In this document: positions 1-7,185 of the stretch, one piece after another | Layout: each line of letters starts with the position of its first letter | How positions within the stretch are numbered: the first letter of the stretch is position 1 | From: Curtobacterium flaccumfaciens UCD-AKU | GTDB lineage: Bacteria > Actinomycetota > Actinomycetes > Actinomycetales > Microbacteriaceae | Direction: 5' to 3' | Assembly: GCF_000349565.1 (NCBI RefSeq) | Contig: NZ_KB714631.1 | Coordinates: 103,969-167,968 of the forward strand | DNA: 64,000 nt | The notes under the pieces: model-generated | The model's input: the letters and a program-made list of their open reading frames with translations, nothing else | The model's database searches: none | What the model was told of the DNA's origin: nothing | Position numbers and translations under genes: made by a program

Positions 1-13
1 CCGCGCCTCCAGG
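1..13. repeat. Partial arm of the recurrent terminator-like palindrome
   Basis: The first bases (CCGCGCCTCC then AGG) match the right arm of the palindrome family seen complete at 5195-5240, 23859-23901 and 56479-56526. It lies about 18 bases past the stop codon of the binding-protein gene, the same placement as other copies. The left arm is outside the window, so this is tentative. Confidence 0.4.
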
Positions 14-31
14 CCGGTTCTCGGTTGCGTC

Positions 32-1051
32 CTACGACAGCTTCTTGCTGTCCTCGAGCCAGCCCGCGAGCTTGGTCATGTAGTCGGCCTGCGACGTGTA
101 GTCGAGGGCCGGGAACGTCCAGCTGTGGACCTGGCCGGCCTTGAGCGCGGCGTTGTCGGCGAAGGTCGGCTGCTTCTCGAGGTCGGCGACCTGGTAGCCC
201 TGCTGCGACAGCAGCAGCACGTCACCGGTGATCTGACCGGCGTTCTCCCACGAGTAGATGCCCCAGTAGAAGCCCTTCGGCTTCGGGTTGACGAAGTCGA
301 CCCCGTACGACGCGTACATCTGCAGCGACGGCTCGTCGGTCGGGCGGGTGACGTACGCGCCATCACCGTCGGCGTACATCGAGACGACCGACAGGTCCGT
401 GTCCTTCGAGACCTTCTCGAGCTCGTCGGCGGCGGTGTCGAAGCGCTTCTCGGCGGCGTCGACCGTCGACTCCTTCGCGCCGAGCGACTCGGAGAGCTTC
501 GCGATCTCCTCGATGACGTCCTCGCCCTTGCCACCCCACTTCACCTCGGCGACCGGCGCGATCGCCTTGATCTGCTTCTCCTGCGCCTTGTCCTTGAAGC
601 CGTAGCCGGGCTGCGTGGTGTCGAGCGTGCCCTTCGCGTCCGTCGGGTAGACCGAGGTCACGACGAGGTCGGGCTTCAGCGCGGCGAGCTGCTCCAGGTC
701 GATGTCGCCGTAGGCGGTGCCGAGCTGGGTGATGCCGTCGGTGTCGAGGCCCTTGAACCGGGCGTCCTTCGCCATCGTCAGCTGCCCGAAGGTGCCGACG
801 GGCTTCAGGCCGTACTCGATGAACGACAGGGCGATGTCGTTCAGCACGACGACGCGCTTCGGCGTGTGGTCGACCTTGACGGTCGCGCCGGTGGCGTCCT
901 GGTACGACCACGCCTTCGACGCGGCGGTGCCGCCGTCTGAGTCGGAGTCGTTCGAGTTGCCGGTGCTCGAGCAGCCGGTCAGGAGGAGTGCCGATACGGT
1001 CACGGAGGTCAGGAGGGCGGCGCGCAGGTGGCCACGTCGGGAGGTCTTCAC
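32..1051 (-). CDS. Iron-siderophore ABC transporter substrate-binding lipoprotein
   Basis: A 339-residue binding protein that would capture ferric siderophore outside the membrane and pass it to the two permeases encoded next door. A signal peptide with RR near residue 5 is followed by lipobox LLTGC with the lipidated Cys at about 27. The body has TroA/FepB-like features: a first-lobe stretch RVVVLNDIALSFIEYG and a long backbone helix. The start is GTG at 1051; no Shine-Dalgarno sequence fits because an iron box occupies 1053-1071, so a leaderless or nearly leaderless mRNA is likely. The gene follows the ATPase by 11 bases. The family is clear; the exact siderophore cannot be told. Confidence 0.9.
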   Translation of the reverse strand: MKTSRRGHLRAALLTSVTVSALLLTGCSSTGNSNDSDSDGGTAASKAWSYQDATGATVKVDHTPKRVVVLNDIALSFIEYGLKPVGTFGQLTMAKDARFKGLDTDGITQLGTAYGDIDLEQLAALKPDLVVTSVYPTDAKGTLDTTQPGYGFKDKAQEKQIKAIAPVAEVKWGGKGEDVIEEIAKLSESLGAKESTVDAAEKRFDTAADELEKVSKDTDLSVVSMYADGDGAYVTRPTDEPSLQMYASYGVDFVNPKPKGFYWGIYSWENAGQITGDVLLLSQQGYQVADLEKQPTFADNAALKAGQVHSWTFPALDYTSQADYMTKLAGWLEDSKKLS

Positions 1052-1052
1052 A

Positions 1053-1071
1053 TTAGGAGAGGCTAACCTAA
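1053..1071 (-). promoter_or_regulatory. DtxR/IdeR-type iron box before the binding-protein gene
   Basis: TTAGGAGAGGCTAACCTAA matches 17 of 19 positions of the actinobacterial iron-box consensus (TTAGGTTAGSCTAACCTAA). It overlaps the last codons and stop of the ATPase gene. On the minus strand it holds TAGCCT, a plausible -10 hexamer, just upstream of the GTG start. This predicts an iron-repressed internal promoter giving extra binding protein. Confidence 0.85.
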
Positions 1072-2001
1072 CTTTGCGGCACTCGCCAGCACGTCTTCGG
1101 TTTTCGTGCGTGTGACGGTGTGCTCGGTTCCGGCACTCGGGAGCGGGTCGTGCTCGTCCGCTTCGGGCACGATCATCGGCGCACCGGTCACGGGGTCGGG
1201 GAACACCCGGGCGTGCAGGCCGAACGCGTGCTCGAGCAGTGCCGGGGTGAGGACCTCGTGCGGTGTGCCGTCGGCCACGACCCCGCCGTCGTGCAGCACC
1301 ACGAGCCGGTCCGAGTACCGCGCCGCCAGCGACAGGTCGTGCAGCACCATCACGATCGTCGACCCCTGCTCGCGGTTCAGCCGTCGGACGAGCCGCAGGA
1401 CCTCGAGCTGGTGCGCGAGGTCCAGGTAGGTCGTCGGCTCGTCGAGCAGGAGCGTCTCGGCCTGCTGCGCGACGACCATGGCGATCCAGGCGCGCTGGCG
1501 CTGTCCGCCGGACAGGCTCGTGACGTCACGGTGCGCTACCTCGGTCAGGCCGGTGGCGGCGATCGCGTCCTCGGCGACGGCGGCGTCCTCGGCGGTCCAT
1601 GGCTTCGCCCACGACTGGTGCGGGTTCCGGCCGCGCATCACCAGGTCGAGCACGCTGGTGCCGGCCGGGGCGACGGGGGACTGCGGCAGGATCGCGAGCT
1701 TGCGGGCGACCTGGCGGTTCGGCTCCTTGCGGATCGGGGCGCCGTCGAGCAGGACCTCGCCGGCCTGCGGCTTGAGCACGCGGCCGAACGCCTTGAGCAG
1801 GGTCGACTTGCCGCAGCCGTTCGCGCCGAGGAACGTCGTGACGGTGCCGCGTTCGATGCGCAGGTGCAGGTCGCGCAGGACCGGCTGGCGGTCGTAGCCG
1901 ACGGACAGGCCCTGGGCTTCGAGCACGCTGTCGTGCTGGTGCTGGTGCTGGTGCTGGTGCTGGTGCAGGTGCTGGTGGTCGGGGTCGTGCGCTGTTGTCA
2001 T
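1063..2001 (-). CDS. Iron-siderophore ABC transporter ATP-binding protein
   Basis: A 312-residue ABC ATPase powering ferric-siderophore import. Walker A GANGCGKST lies at about 59-67, the signature LSGGQ at about 163-167 and Walker B LLLDEPT at about 184-190, as in FecE/FepC. The ATG at 2001 overlaps the permease stop by 4 bases (ATGA), so translation is probably coupled. Residues 5-23 are an odd His/Gln run encoded by a hexanucleotide repeat; the family normally starts close to the VLEAQGLSVGY segment. The run could bind metal or be a neutral expansion. Confidence 0.92.
   Translation of the reverse strand: MTTAHDPDHQHLHQHQHQHQHQHDSVLEAQGLSVGYDRQPVLRDLHLRIERGTVTTFLGANGCGKSTLLKAFGRVLKPQAGEVLLDGAPIRKEPNRQVARKLAILPQSPVAPAGTSVLDLVMRGRNPHQSWAKPWTAEDAAVAEDAIAATGLTEVAHRDVTSLSGGQRQRAWIAMVVAQQAETLLLDEPTTYLDLAHQLEVLRLVRRLNREQGSTIVMVLHDLSLAARYSDRLVVLHDGGVVADGTPHEVLTPALLEHAFGLHARVFPDPVTGAPMIVPEADEHDPLPSAGTEHTVTRTKTEDVLASAAKLG
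1936..1977 (-). repeat. CTGGTG hexanucleotide array coding a His-Gln run
   Basis: Five perfect CTGGTG units, one CAGGTG variant and a final CTGGTG lie in the 5' end of the siderophore ATPase gene and encode alternating Gln and His (one Leu-His). Changes in unit number keep the frame, so length variation between strains is expected. Confidence 0.9.
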
Positions 2002-3149
2002 CGGGACATCTCCTTGCGGTGACGGACGAGGAGCCAGATCAGGTACGGCGCCCCGATCACGGTGGTGATGATGCCGACCGGCACCTGCCACGGGAACGCG
2101 GAACGGGACAGCAGGTCGGCGGCGAGCACGAGCACGGCTCCCAGAGCACCGGCGAGCAGCAGCGGCGGCCGGTTCGTGCCGGCGAGCCGGAGCCCGACCT
2201 GCGGCACGACGAACGCGACGAAGCCCACCGGTCCCGCGGCGGCCACGGCGGCGGCGGTCAGCACGACCGCGAGCGCGATGACGAGCAGCCGGTGCCGCTG
2301 GACGCCGAGTCCGACGCCGGTCGCGACCTCGTCGCCGAGCTGCCCGATGCCGAGTGCCGCACTCGTCGCGAGTGCGATCGGCACCGCGACCACGGCCACC
2401 AGGAGCAGCGGCCAGACGCTCTCCCACGAGGTGCTCGACAGGCTGCCGACCAGCCACTGCGAGGCCGCGGTCGCGACCGTGATCTTCGCCCGGACGAGCA
2501 GGTAGCTGGTCACGGCGTCGAGGGTCGCGCTCACGCCGATGCCGACCAGCACGAGCCGGTAGCTCTGCACGCCACCGCGCCAACCCAGGCCGTAGACCAG
2601 GACCGCTGCGACCAGGGCGCCGATCGTGGCGGCCACCGGGATCCCGCCACCGAGCACCAGGGACGACACCGAGTACGTCCCGCCGCCCAGGACGATCGCG
2701 GCGACCGCACCGACGCTCGCGCCCGCGGTGACGCCGATGATGTCCGGGGTGCCGAGGGGGTTCCGCGTGAAGGTCTGGGTCAGTGCCCCGGCGACCCCGA
2801 GGGTCAGGCCGACGAGTGCGCCGGTCAGCACGCGGGGCAGGCGCAGGGTGGTGATGATGAAGGCGTCGGGACCGGACTCCAGCCCGAGCAGGGACCGGAT
2901 GACGACCCCGGGCGCGATCCACGTCGAGCCGACCGCGGTGCCGAGGACGATGAGCACCAGGACGGTGGCGAGCGACGCGACGGTGTACCAGAACACCCGG
3001 GGGCGCCAGGCGAGGCCGACGGGGCCGATGCGGATACCGGCACGGCCGGGGGTGCGGGCTGCGGGGCCGTTCGTGCCCGGCGCACCGGGTGTACTGCCGG
3101 GCGTGCTGCCGGGCGCGTTCCCGCTGCTGCGCACCGCTGCCCCGCTCAC
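1998..3149 (-). CDS. Iron-siderophore ABC transporter permease (FecCD family)
   Basis: A 383-residue inner-membrane permease with the multi-helix FecCD fold. Family motifs include LPRVLTGALVGLTLGVAGALTQ, TRNPLGTPDIIGVTAGAS and AAAGPVGFVAFVVPQVGLRL. I chose GTG at 3149, which overlaps the stop of the upstream permease gene as GTGA. The first 40 or so residues are low-complexity Gly/Pro/Ser, so the true start could be slightly internal. The frame stays open far upstream, but that part is antisense-like shadow of the other permease. With the 3146-4258 permease it would form a heterodimeric channel. Confidence 0.9.
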   Translation of the reverse strand: MSGAAVRSSGNAPGSTPGSTPGAPGTNGPAARTPGRAGIRIGPVGLAWRPRVFWYTVASLATVLVLIVLGTAVGSTWIAPGVVIRSLLGLESGPDAFIITTLRLPRVLTGALVGLTLGVAGALTQTFTRNPLGTPDIIGVTAGASVGAVAAIVLGGGTYSVSSLVLGGGIPVAATIGALVAAVLVYGLGWRGGVQSYRLVLVGIGVSATLDAVTSYLLVRAKITVATAASQWLVGSLSSTSWESVWPLLLVAVVAVPIALATSAALGIGQLGDEVATGVGLGVQRHRLLVIALAVVLTAAAVAAAGPVGFVAFVVPQVGLRLAGTNRPPLLLAGALGAVLVLAADLLSRSAFPWQVPVGIITTVIGAPYLIWLLVRHRKEMSR

Positions 3150-4258
3150 AGCGACACCAGCGATCGGCGGCGGGCCACGGCGACGAACACCGGGCCCCCG
3201 ATGACGGCGAGCACGATGCCGACCTCGACCTCGGAGAACCCGCCGATCAGGCGACCGATGACGTCGGCGACCAGCACGAGGGCGGCGCCGACCAGACCGG
3301 ACACCGGCAGCGTCCAGCGGTGTCCGGTGCCGACGAGCGCGCGGGCGACGTGCGGGACCGTCAGTCCGACGAAGCCGATCGGGCCGGCCGCCGCGGTCGC
3401 CCCGGCGGCGAGCAGCGTGATCCCGCCCAGGCCGACCAGCCGGGCGACGAGCACGTTCTCGCCCAGGCCCTTCGCCAGCTCCGACCCGAGCCCGAGGGCG
3501 TCGAGGGCGCGGACGTTCAGCACCGCGAGCACGAGTCCGGCGGCCAGGAACGGCCACACCGCCCCGAGGATGTCGAGCTGGCGTGCGGCGAGCGACCCGA
3601 CGACCCAGAGCCGGTACGCGTCGAGCGACGCCTGGTCGGTCAGCACGACGAACGAGGTCAGGGCGGCGAGCAGCGCCGAGACCGCGGCGCCGGCGAGGGC
3701 GAGCGGCACCGGGCTGGCCGTGCCGCTGCCGGCGATCGTCACCGAGAAGACGACGACGCTGGCGACCAGGGCCCCGACCAGTGCGAACCAGACGGTCGCG
3801 CTCGTGCTCGTCACCCCGAACACGTAGACGCCGAGCACCACCGCGAGCCCCGCGCCCGACGAGACACCGAACAGACCGGGGTCGGCGAGTGGGTTGCGGG
3901 TGTGTCCCTGCATGAGCAGTCCGGCGATGCCGAGGGCCGCGCCGACCGCTGCGCCGATGAGCGTGCGCGGGATGCGGGAGCCCCACACGATCGCCTCGTC
4001 GGTGCTCGATCCGGTGCGCGTGAGCCCCGCCCACACCTCGGCGACGCCGATGCGGTTGCTGCCGAGCAGCATGCTCGCCACGGCGACGAGGACCAGGGCG
4101 ACGACGAGGCCGATGATGACCGCGGTCCGTCGTCGCATCGCGGTCCGGTGCACACCGAGGGCGCGGGACGCGTCGCCGTCCCGGGCGCTGGACACGACGG
4201 GTTCGGGGGCCTCCGGACCGGAAGCCAGAACGGGATTGGGGGCTGGCACGGAAGTCAT
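3146..4258 (-). CDS. Iron-siderophore ABC transporter permease (FecCD family), first gene of operon
   Basis: A 370-residue FecCD permease, partner of the 1998-3149 product. Motifs include RIPRTLIGAAVGAALGIAGLLMQ, TRNPLADPGLFGVSSGAGLAVV and AAAGPIGFVGLTVPHVARAL. The ATG at 4258 sits 1 base from the iron box, leaving no room for a normal ribosome site. A downstream start at Met41 (before RRRTAVIIGL) is possible and would give a normal short N-tail before the first membrane helix. It heads a four-gene iron-uptake operon and is divergent from the siderophore-interacting protein gene. Confidence 0.9.
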   Translation of the reverse strand: MTSVPAPNPVLASGPEAPEPVVSSARDGDASRALGVHRTAMRRRTAVIIGLVVALVLVAVASMLLGSNRIGVAEVWAGLTRTGSSTDEAIVWGSRIPRTLIGAAVGAALGIAGLLMQGHTRNPLADPGLFGVSSGAGLAVVLGVYVFGVTSTSATVWFALVGALVASVVVFSVTIAGSGTASPVPLALAGAAVSALLAALTSFVVLTDQASLDAYRLWVVGSLAARQLDILGAVWPFLAAGLVLAVLNVRALDALGLGSELAKGLGENVLVARLVGLGGITLLAAGATAAAGPIGFVGLTVPHVARALVGTGHRWTLPVSGLVGAALVLVADVIGRLIGGFSEVEVGIVLAVIGGPVFVAVARRRSLVSL

Positions 4259-4259
4259 C

Positions 4260-4278
4260 TTAGGTTAGCCTTGCCTCA
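4260..4278. promoter_or_regulatory. DtxR/IdeR-type iron box filling the divergent gap
   Basis: TTAGGTTAGCCTTGCCTCA matches 16 of 19 iron-box positions. It fills essentially all of the 19-base space between the two divergent start codons, so one repressor site would control both directions. On the plus strand TAGCCT at 4266-4271 sits exactly at -12 to -7 if transcription starts at the A of the ATG at 4278, as for a leaderless mRNA. Confidence 0.85.
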
Positions 4279-5108
4279 TGGCGAAGACCCCGCGGCTCCT
4301 GCCGACGAACCCCCGGCTCTTCCGCGCCCGTGTCCTCCGGACCCAGCGGGTGACCCCCTCGATGCAGCGTGTCACCGTCACCGGCGACGACCTGCACGAG
4401 TTCGGCTACCTCGGTTTCGACCACTGGTTCCGCCTGTTCGTCCGGCGCCCCGACCAGGACGCCTTCCGGATGCCCGACCTGGACGGCAAGAAGTGGTGGC
4501 CGACGTTCCTCGGCATCCCCGAGGACATCCGCCCGCACTGCGCGAACTACACCGTCGCCGCCTACCGGCTGCTCGCCGACGGCACCGCCGAGCTCGACAT
4601 CGACTTCGTCGTGCACCTGGACCACCGCGGTCAGCTCGAGGGCCGTGCCGCGATCTGGGCCTGCTCCGCCCGCCCCGGCGAAGAGCTCGCGATGCTCGAC
4701 CAGGGCTGCATCTTCGACGTCCCGGCCGGCACCAGCGAGGTCGTCGTCGCGGCGGAGGAGACCGGCCTGCCGGGCATCGTCGGCATCGCCGCGTCGTTGC
4801 CGCGCGACACCGTCGGCCGCATCATCCAAGAGGTCCCGACCGCCGCCGACATCCGTGACCTCGACGCCCCCACCGGCGTGCAGGTGACGTGGATCGTCCG
4901 GCAGCCGGGCGCGGTCCCCGGCAGTGGCGCCCTCGCGGAGCTGCAGCGGCACGTGCCGTCCGACGACAGGGGCTACGCGTTCGTCGTGGGGGAGTCGAAG
5001 CTCGCCACCGAGGGCCGCCGCCACCTGCACCGTGCGGGACTGCCGAAGTCGCGCATCACGTTCTCCGGGTTCTGGAAGCACGAGACGAAGGTCTCCGTCC
5101 CCGCCTGA
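4278..5108 (+). CDS. Siderophore-interacting protein (FAD/NAD(P)H ferric-siderophore reductase family)
   Basis: A 276-residue cytoplasmic flavoprotein of the ViuB/SIP family, which releases iron from imported ferric siderophores by reduction. The N-terminal half is an FAD-binding barrel (start RVLRTQRVTPSMQRVTVTG, then NYTVAAYR near 90-97). The C-terminal half is NAD(P)H-binding-like and ends in the typical SIP tail with ITFSGFWKHE. The length fits the family. It is divergent from the importer operon with a shared iron box, which fits co-repression by iron. Confidence 0.92.
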   Translation: MAKTPRLLPTNPRLFRARVLRTQRVTPSMQRVTVTGDDLHEFGYLGFDHWFRLFVRRPDQDAFRMPDLDGKKWWPTFLGIPEDIRPHCANYTVAAYRLLADGTAELDIDFVVHLDHRGQLEGRAAIWACSARPGEELAMLDQGCIFDVPAGTSEVVVAAEETGLPGIVGIAASLPRDTVGRIIQEVPTAADIRDLDAPTGVQVTWIVRQPGAVPGSGALAELQRHVPSDDRGYAFVVGESKLATEGRRHLHRAGLPKSRITFSGFWKHETKVSVPA

Positions 5109-5118
5109 CCCGCGCGCT

Positions 5119-5170
5119 GCCTGGCAGGTGTGCCCGGTTCCGCCAGGTAAGCCCGCCCTCGCCAGGTACG
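5119..5170. repeat. CCAGGTANGCC extragenic repeat units
   Basis: Three degenerate units of about 20 bases (containing GCCAGGTAAGCC, GCCAGGTACGCC and a weaker CTGGCAGGTGTGCC) lie between convergent genes. The same CCAGGTACGCCCG core forms a 23-bp palindrome arm at 17244-17266, so this is a dispersed extragenic family. Confidence 0.55.
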
Positions 5171-5194
5171 CCGCGCCCGTGGCGCGACCAACGG

Positions 5195-5240
5195 ACGGAC
5201 GGGAGGCCCGGTGCCAGCTGGCACCGGTCCTCCCGTCCGT
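5195..5240. terminator. 46-base palindrome, likely bidirectional terminator
   Basis: Arms ACGGACGGGAGG and CCTCCCGTCCGT flank a further perfect 20-base inner palindrome at 5208-5227, with one mismatched pair (5207/5228). It lies between convergent genes, 12 bases from the stop of the minus-strand permease gene. There is no T-run, as is usual for GC-rich actinobacterial hairpins. The arm sequence recurs at four other places in the window. Confidence 0.75.
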
Positions 5241-5252
5241 GGTGGGGCCGCG

Positions 5253-6164
5253 TCAGCCCTTGAGGCCCGAGCCCGTCACGCCCTCCACGATCTGCCGCTG
5301 GAAGATCAGGTAGAGGATGATCAGCGGCAACGCCGCCAGGAGCGCACCCGCCTGGATGTCGGCGTAGCGCTGCCCGAAGCTGCCCTGGACCGTGGCGAGC
5401 CCGACCGGGATCGTCATGAGGTCCGGGTTGGACAGCACGAACAGCGGCAGCAGCAGGTTGTTCCACACCCCGACGAAGGTCAGGATCGTCACCGCTGCGA
5501 TCACCGGACGCGACAGCGGCAGGATGACCGACCAGTAGACCTTCCAGATACCGGCGCCGTCGATGCGCGCAGCTTCTTCGAGCTCCTTCGGGATGCCGTC
5601 GAAGAACTGCTTGAAGATGAACACCGCGATCACGGCGGGCACCTGCGGGAAGATCACCGACCAGTACGTGTTGAGCAGGCCGACCGCGTTGAGCTCCTGG
5701 AAGATCGGGATGATCAGCACCTGGGTCGGGATCATGATGCCCAGGATGATGAGCAGGAACGCGATGTTCCGGCCGCGGAACACCAGCCGCGACAGCGCGA
5801 ACGCCGCCATCGAGGCGAACAGCACGGTGAGCACCGCGGTCACGACGCTCGTGATGCCGCTGGCCAGGTACCAGTTCCAGATGTCGCCGGCCTGGAACAG
5901 CGACGCGTACGAGTGCAGCGTCGGGTTCCAGGTCGACAGGATCGAGTTCGCGCCGAGCGCGGCGACACCGTTGTCGGACAGCGACGTCTTCAGCGCGAAC
6001 ACACTCGGGATGAGCCAGATGATCGCGAAGATCGTCAGGATGATGCCCGACGCGATCGTGAAGCCGCGCCCGCTGACACCGATCTTGGCGGCGCTCGTGG
6101 GAGCGGCGGACGAGACCCCGGTGCGGAGCTTCCGGCCGGTGGTGATGCTCTCGGTGGCGGTCAT
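5253..6164 (-). CDS. Carbohydrate ABC transporter permease, CUT1 MalG-type
   Basis: A permease of about 303 residues with six predicted membrane helices and the EAA loop EEAARIDGAGIWKVYWSVILPL, which docks the ATPase. The C-terminus QRQIVEGVTGSGLKG is typical of MalG-type subunits. I take the ATG at 6164, one base after the upstream permease stop; a GTG at 6173 in the same frame, overlapping by 8 bases, is an alternative. It forms an importer with the MalF-type subunit (6166-7131) and the lipoprotein (7186-8538). No ATPase gene is nearby. The substrate is probably an arabinose-containing oligosaccharide, from the neighbouring GH51 gene and shared operator. Confidence 0.9.
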   Translation of the reverse strand: MTATESITTGRKLRTGVSSAAPTSAAKIGVSGRGFTIASGIILTIFAIIWLIPSVFALKTSLSDNGVAALGANSILSTWNPTLHSYASLFQAGDIWNWYLASGITSVVTAVLTVLFASMAAFALSRLVFRGRNIAFLLIILGIMIPTQVLIIPIFQELNAVGLLNTYWSVIFPQVPAVIAVFIFKQFFDGIPKELEEAARIDGAGIWKVYWSVILPLSRPVIAAVTILTFVGVWNNLLLPLFVLSNPDLMTIPVGLATVQGSFGQRYADIQAGALLAALPLIILYLIFQRQIVEGVTGSGLKG

Positions 6165-6165
6165 G

Positions 6166-7131
6166 TCAGGCACCGATCTCTCGCTTGGCGGCAGCGCGCT
6201 CGACGAGCTGCCGGATGACCGCGATCGCCACGATCACGATGAACAGGAGGACCGACGCAGCCGACGCGGCACCGAGCCGGTTGTCGGTGAATCCGACGCC
6301 GGTGATGAGCTGCAGCGAGACCTGGGTGGAGATGCCCGGTCCGCCGTTCGTCATCAGGTAGACCTGGTCGAAGATCTTCAGGCTCGCGATGATCTGCAGC
6401 AGGATGACGAGGGTCGTCGTGCGGCCGAGCAGGGGGAGCGTGATCGACTTGATCTGCTGCCAGTTCGAGGCACCGTCGACGGCGGCGGCCTCGTACAGTT
6501 CGCGCGGGATCTCCTGCAGGCCGGCCAGGTAGAGCACGAAGTTGAAGCCGAGGGTCCACCACACGGTGGCGATGGCGACACCGATCATCGCCGTGTTCGG
6601 GCTGGCCAGGACACCGGCGCCCGGAGTCATCCCGAGCAGCGACTGGACGCTCGCGAAGAGACCGGTGCTCGGCGTGAAGATGAACACCCAGATGAGCGAG
6701 ATCGTCGCCGACGGCAGGATGAACGGCAGGAAGAACGCCAGACGGAAGAACCACTGGCCGCGGTTCATCCGGTTCGTCAGCACGGCGAACACGAACGCCA
6801 GGATCACGAGCGGCGGGGTCGTGTACAGCGTGAACTGCAGTGTGTGCCAGAGCGAGGACCAGAAGTCGTCGCGACCGAGCATCTCCGCGTAGTTCGCGAA
6901 CCCGGCGAAGCTGCCGAGCCCGGTGCGGACCGTCGAGGTGTTGAAGAAGCTCGTGACGATCATCCAGACCGTCGGGCCGAGCAGGAAGGCGATGTAGAAC
7001 AGGCCGAACGGGGCGAGGAACAGCCAGCCGCTGCGGCCCTGGCCGCGGGTCAGGCTGGAGCGGTACGGGCGGAGTCGTCGCGGCGCGCTCGCCGCGTCCG
7101 TCGGGCGGTCGAGGACAGGTGCTGTGGTCAC
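6166..7131 (-). CDS. Carbohydrate ABC transporter permease, CUT1 MalF-type
   Basis: A 321-residue permease subunit. It has a first helix LFLAPFGLFYIAFLLGP, several further helices and the EAA motif around ELYEAAAVDGASNWQQ, followed by ITLPLLGRT. The start is GTG at 7131; the ATG a few bases upstream is out of frame. It lies 54 bases after the binding-protein gene and just before the MalG-type gene, so the order is SBP-MalF-MalG. Confidence 0.92.
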   Translation of the reverse strand: MTTAPVLDRPTDAASAPRRLRPYRSSLTRGQGRSGWLFLAPFGLFYIAFLLGPTVWMIVTSFFNTSTVRTGLGSFAGFANYAEMLGRDDFWSSLWHTLQFTLYTTPPLVILAFVFAVLTNRMNRGQWFFRLAFFLPFILPSATISLIWVFIFTPSTGLFASVQSLLGMTPGAGVLASPNTAMIGVAIATVWWTLGFNFVLYLAGLQEIPRELYEAAAVDGASNWQQIKSITLPLLGRTTTLVILLQIIASLKIFDQVYLMTNGGPGISTQVSLQLITGVGFTDNRLGAASAASVLLFIVIVAIAVIRQLVERAAAKREIGA

Positions 7132-7185
7132 GTCATCGTGCCTTTCGCAGGGTGTTCACGTCGTTCGTGGTGGTCGCAGGCCCGA

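Noticed and set aside
1995-4858. Long open frames antisense to the iron-transport genes
   Set aside because: High GC leaves antisense frames open. Their products are Arg/Asp/Gly/His-rich low-complexity strings with no domains, and they lie exactly opposite well-supported genes.
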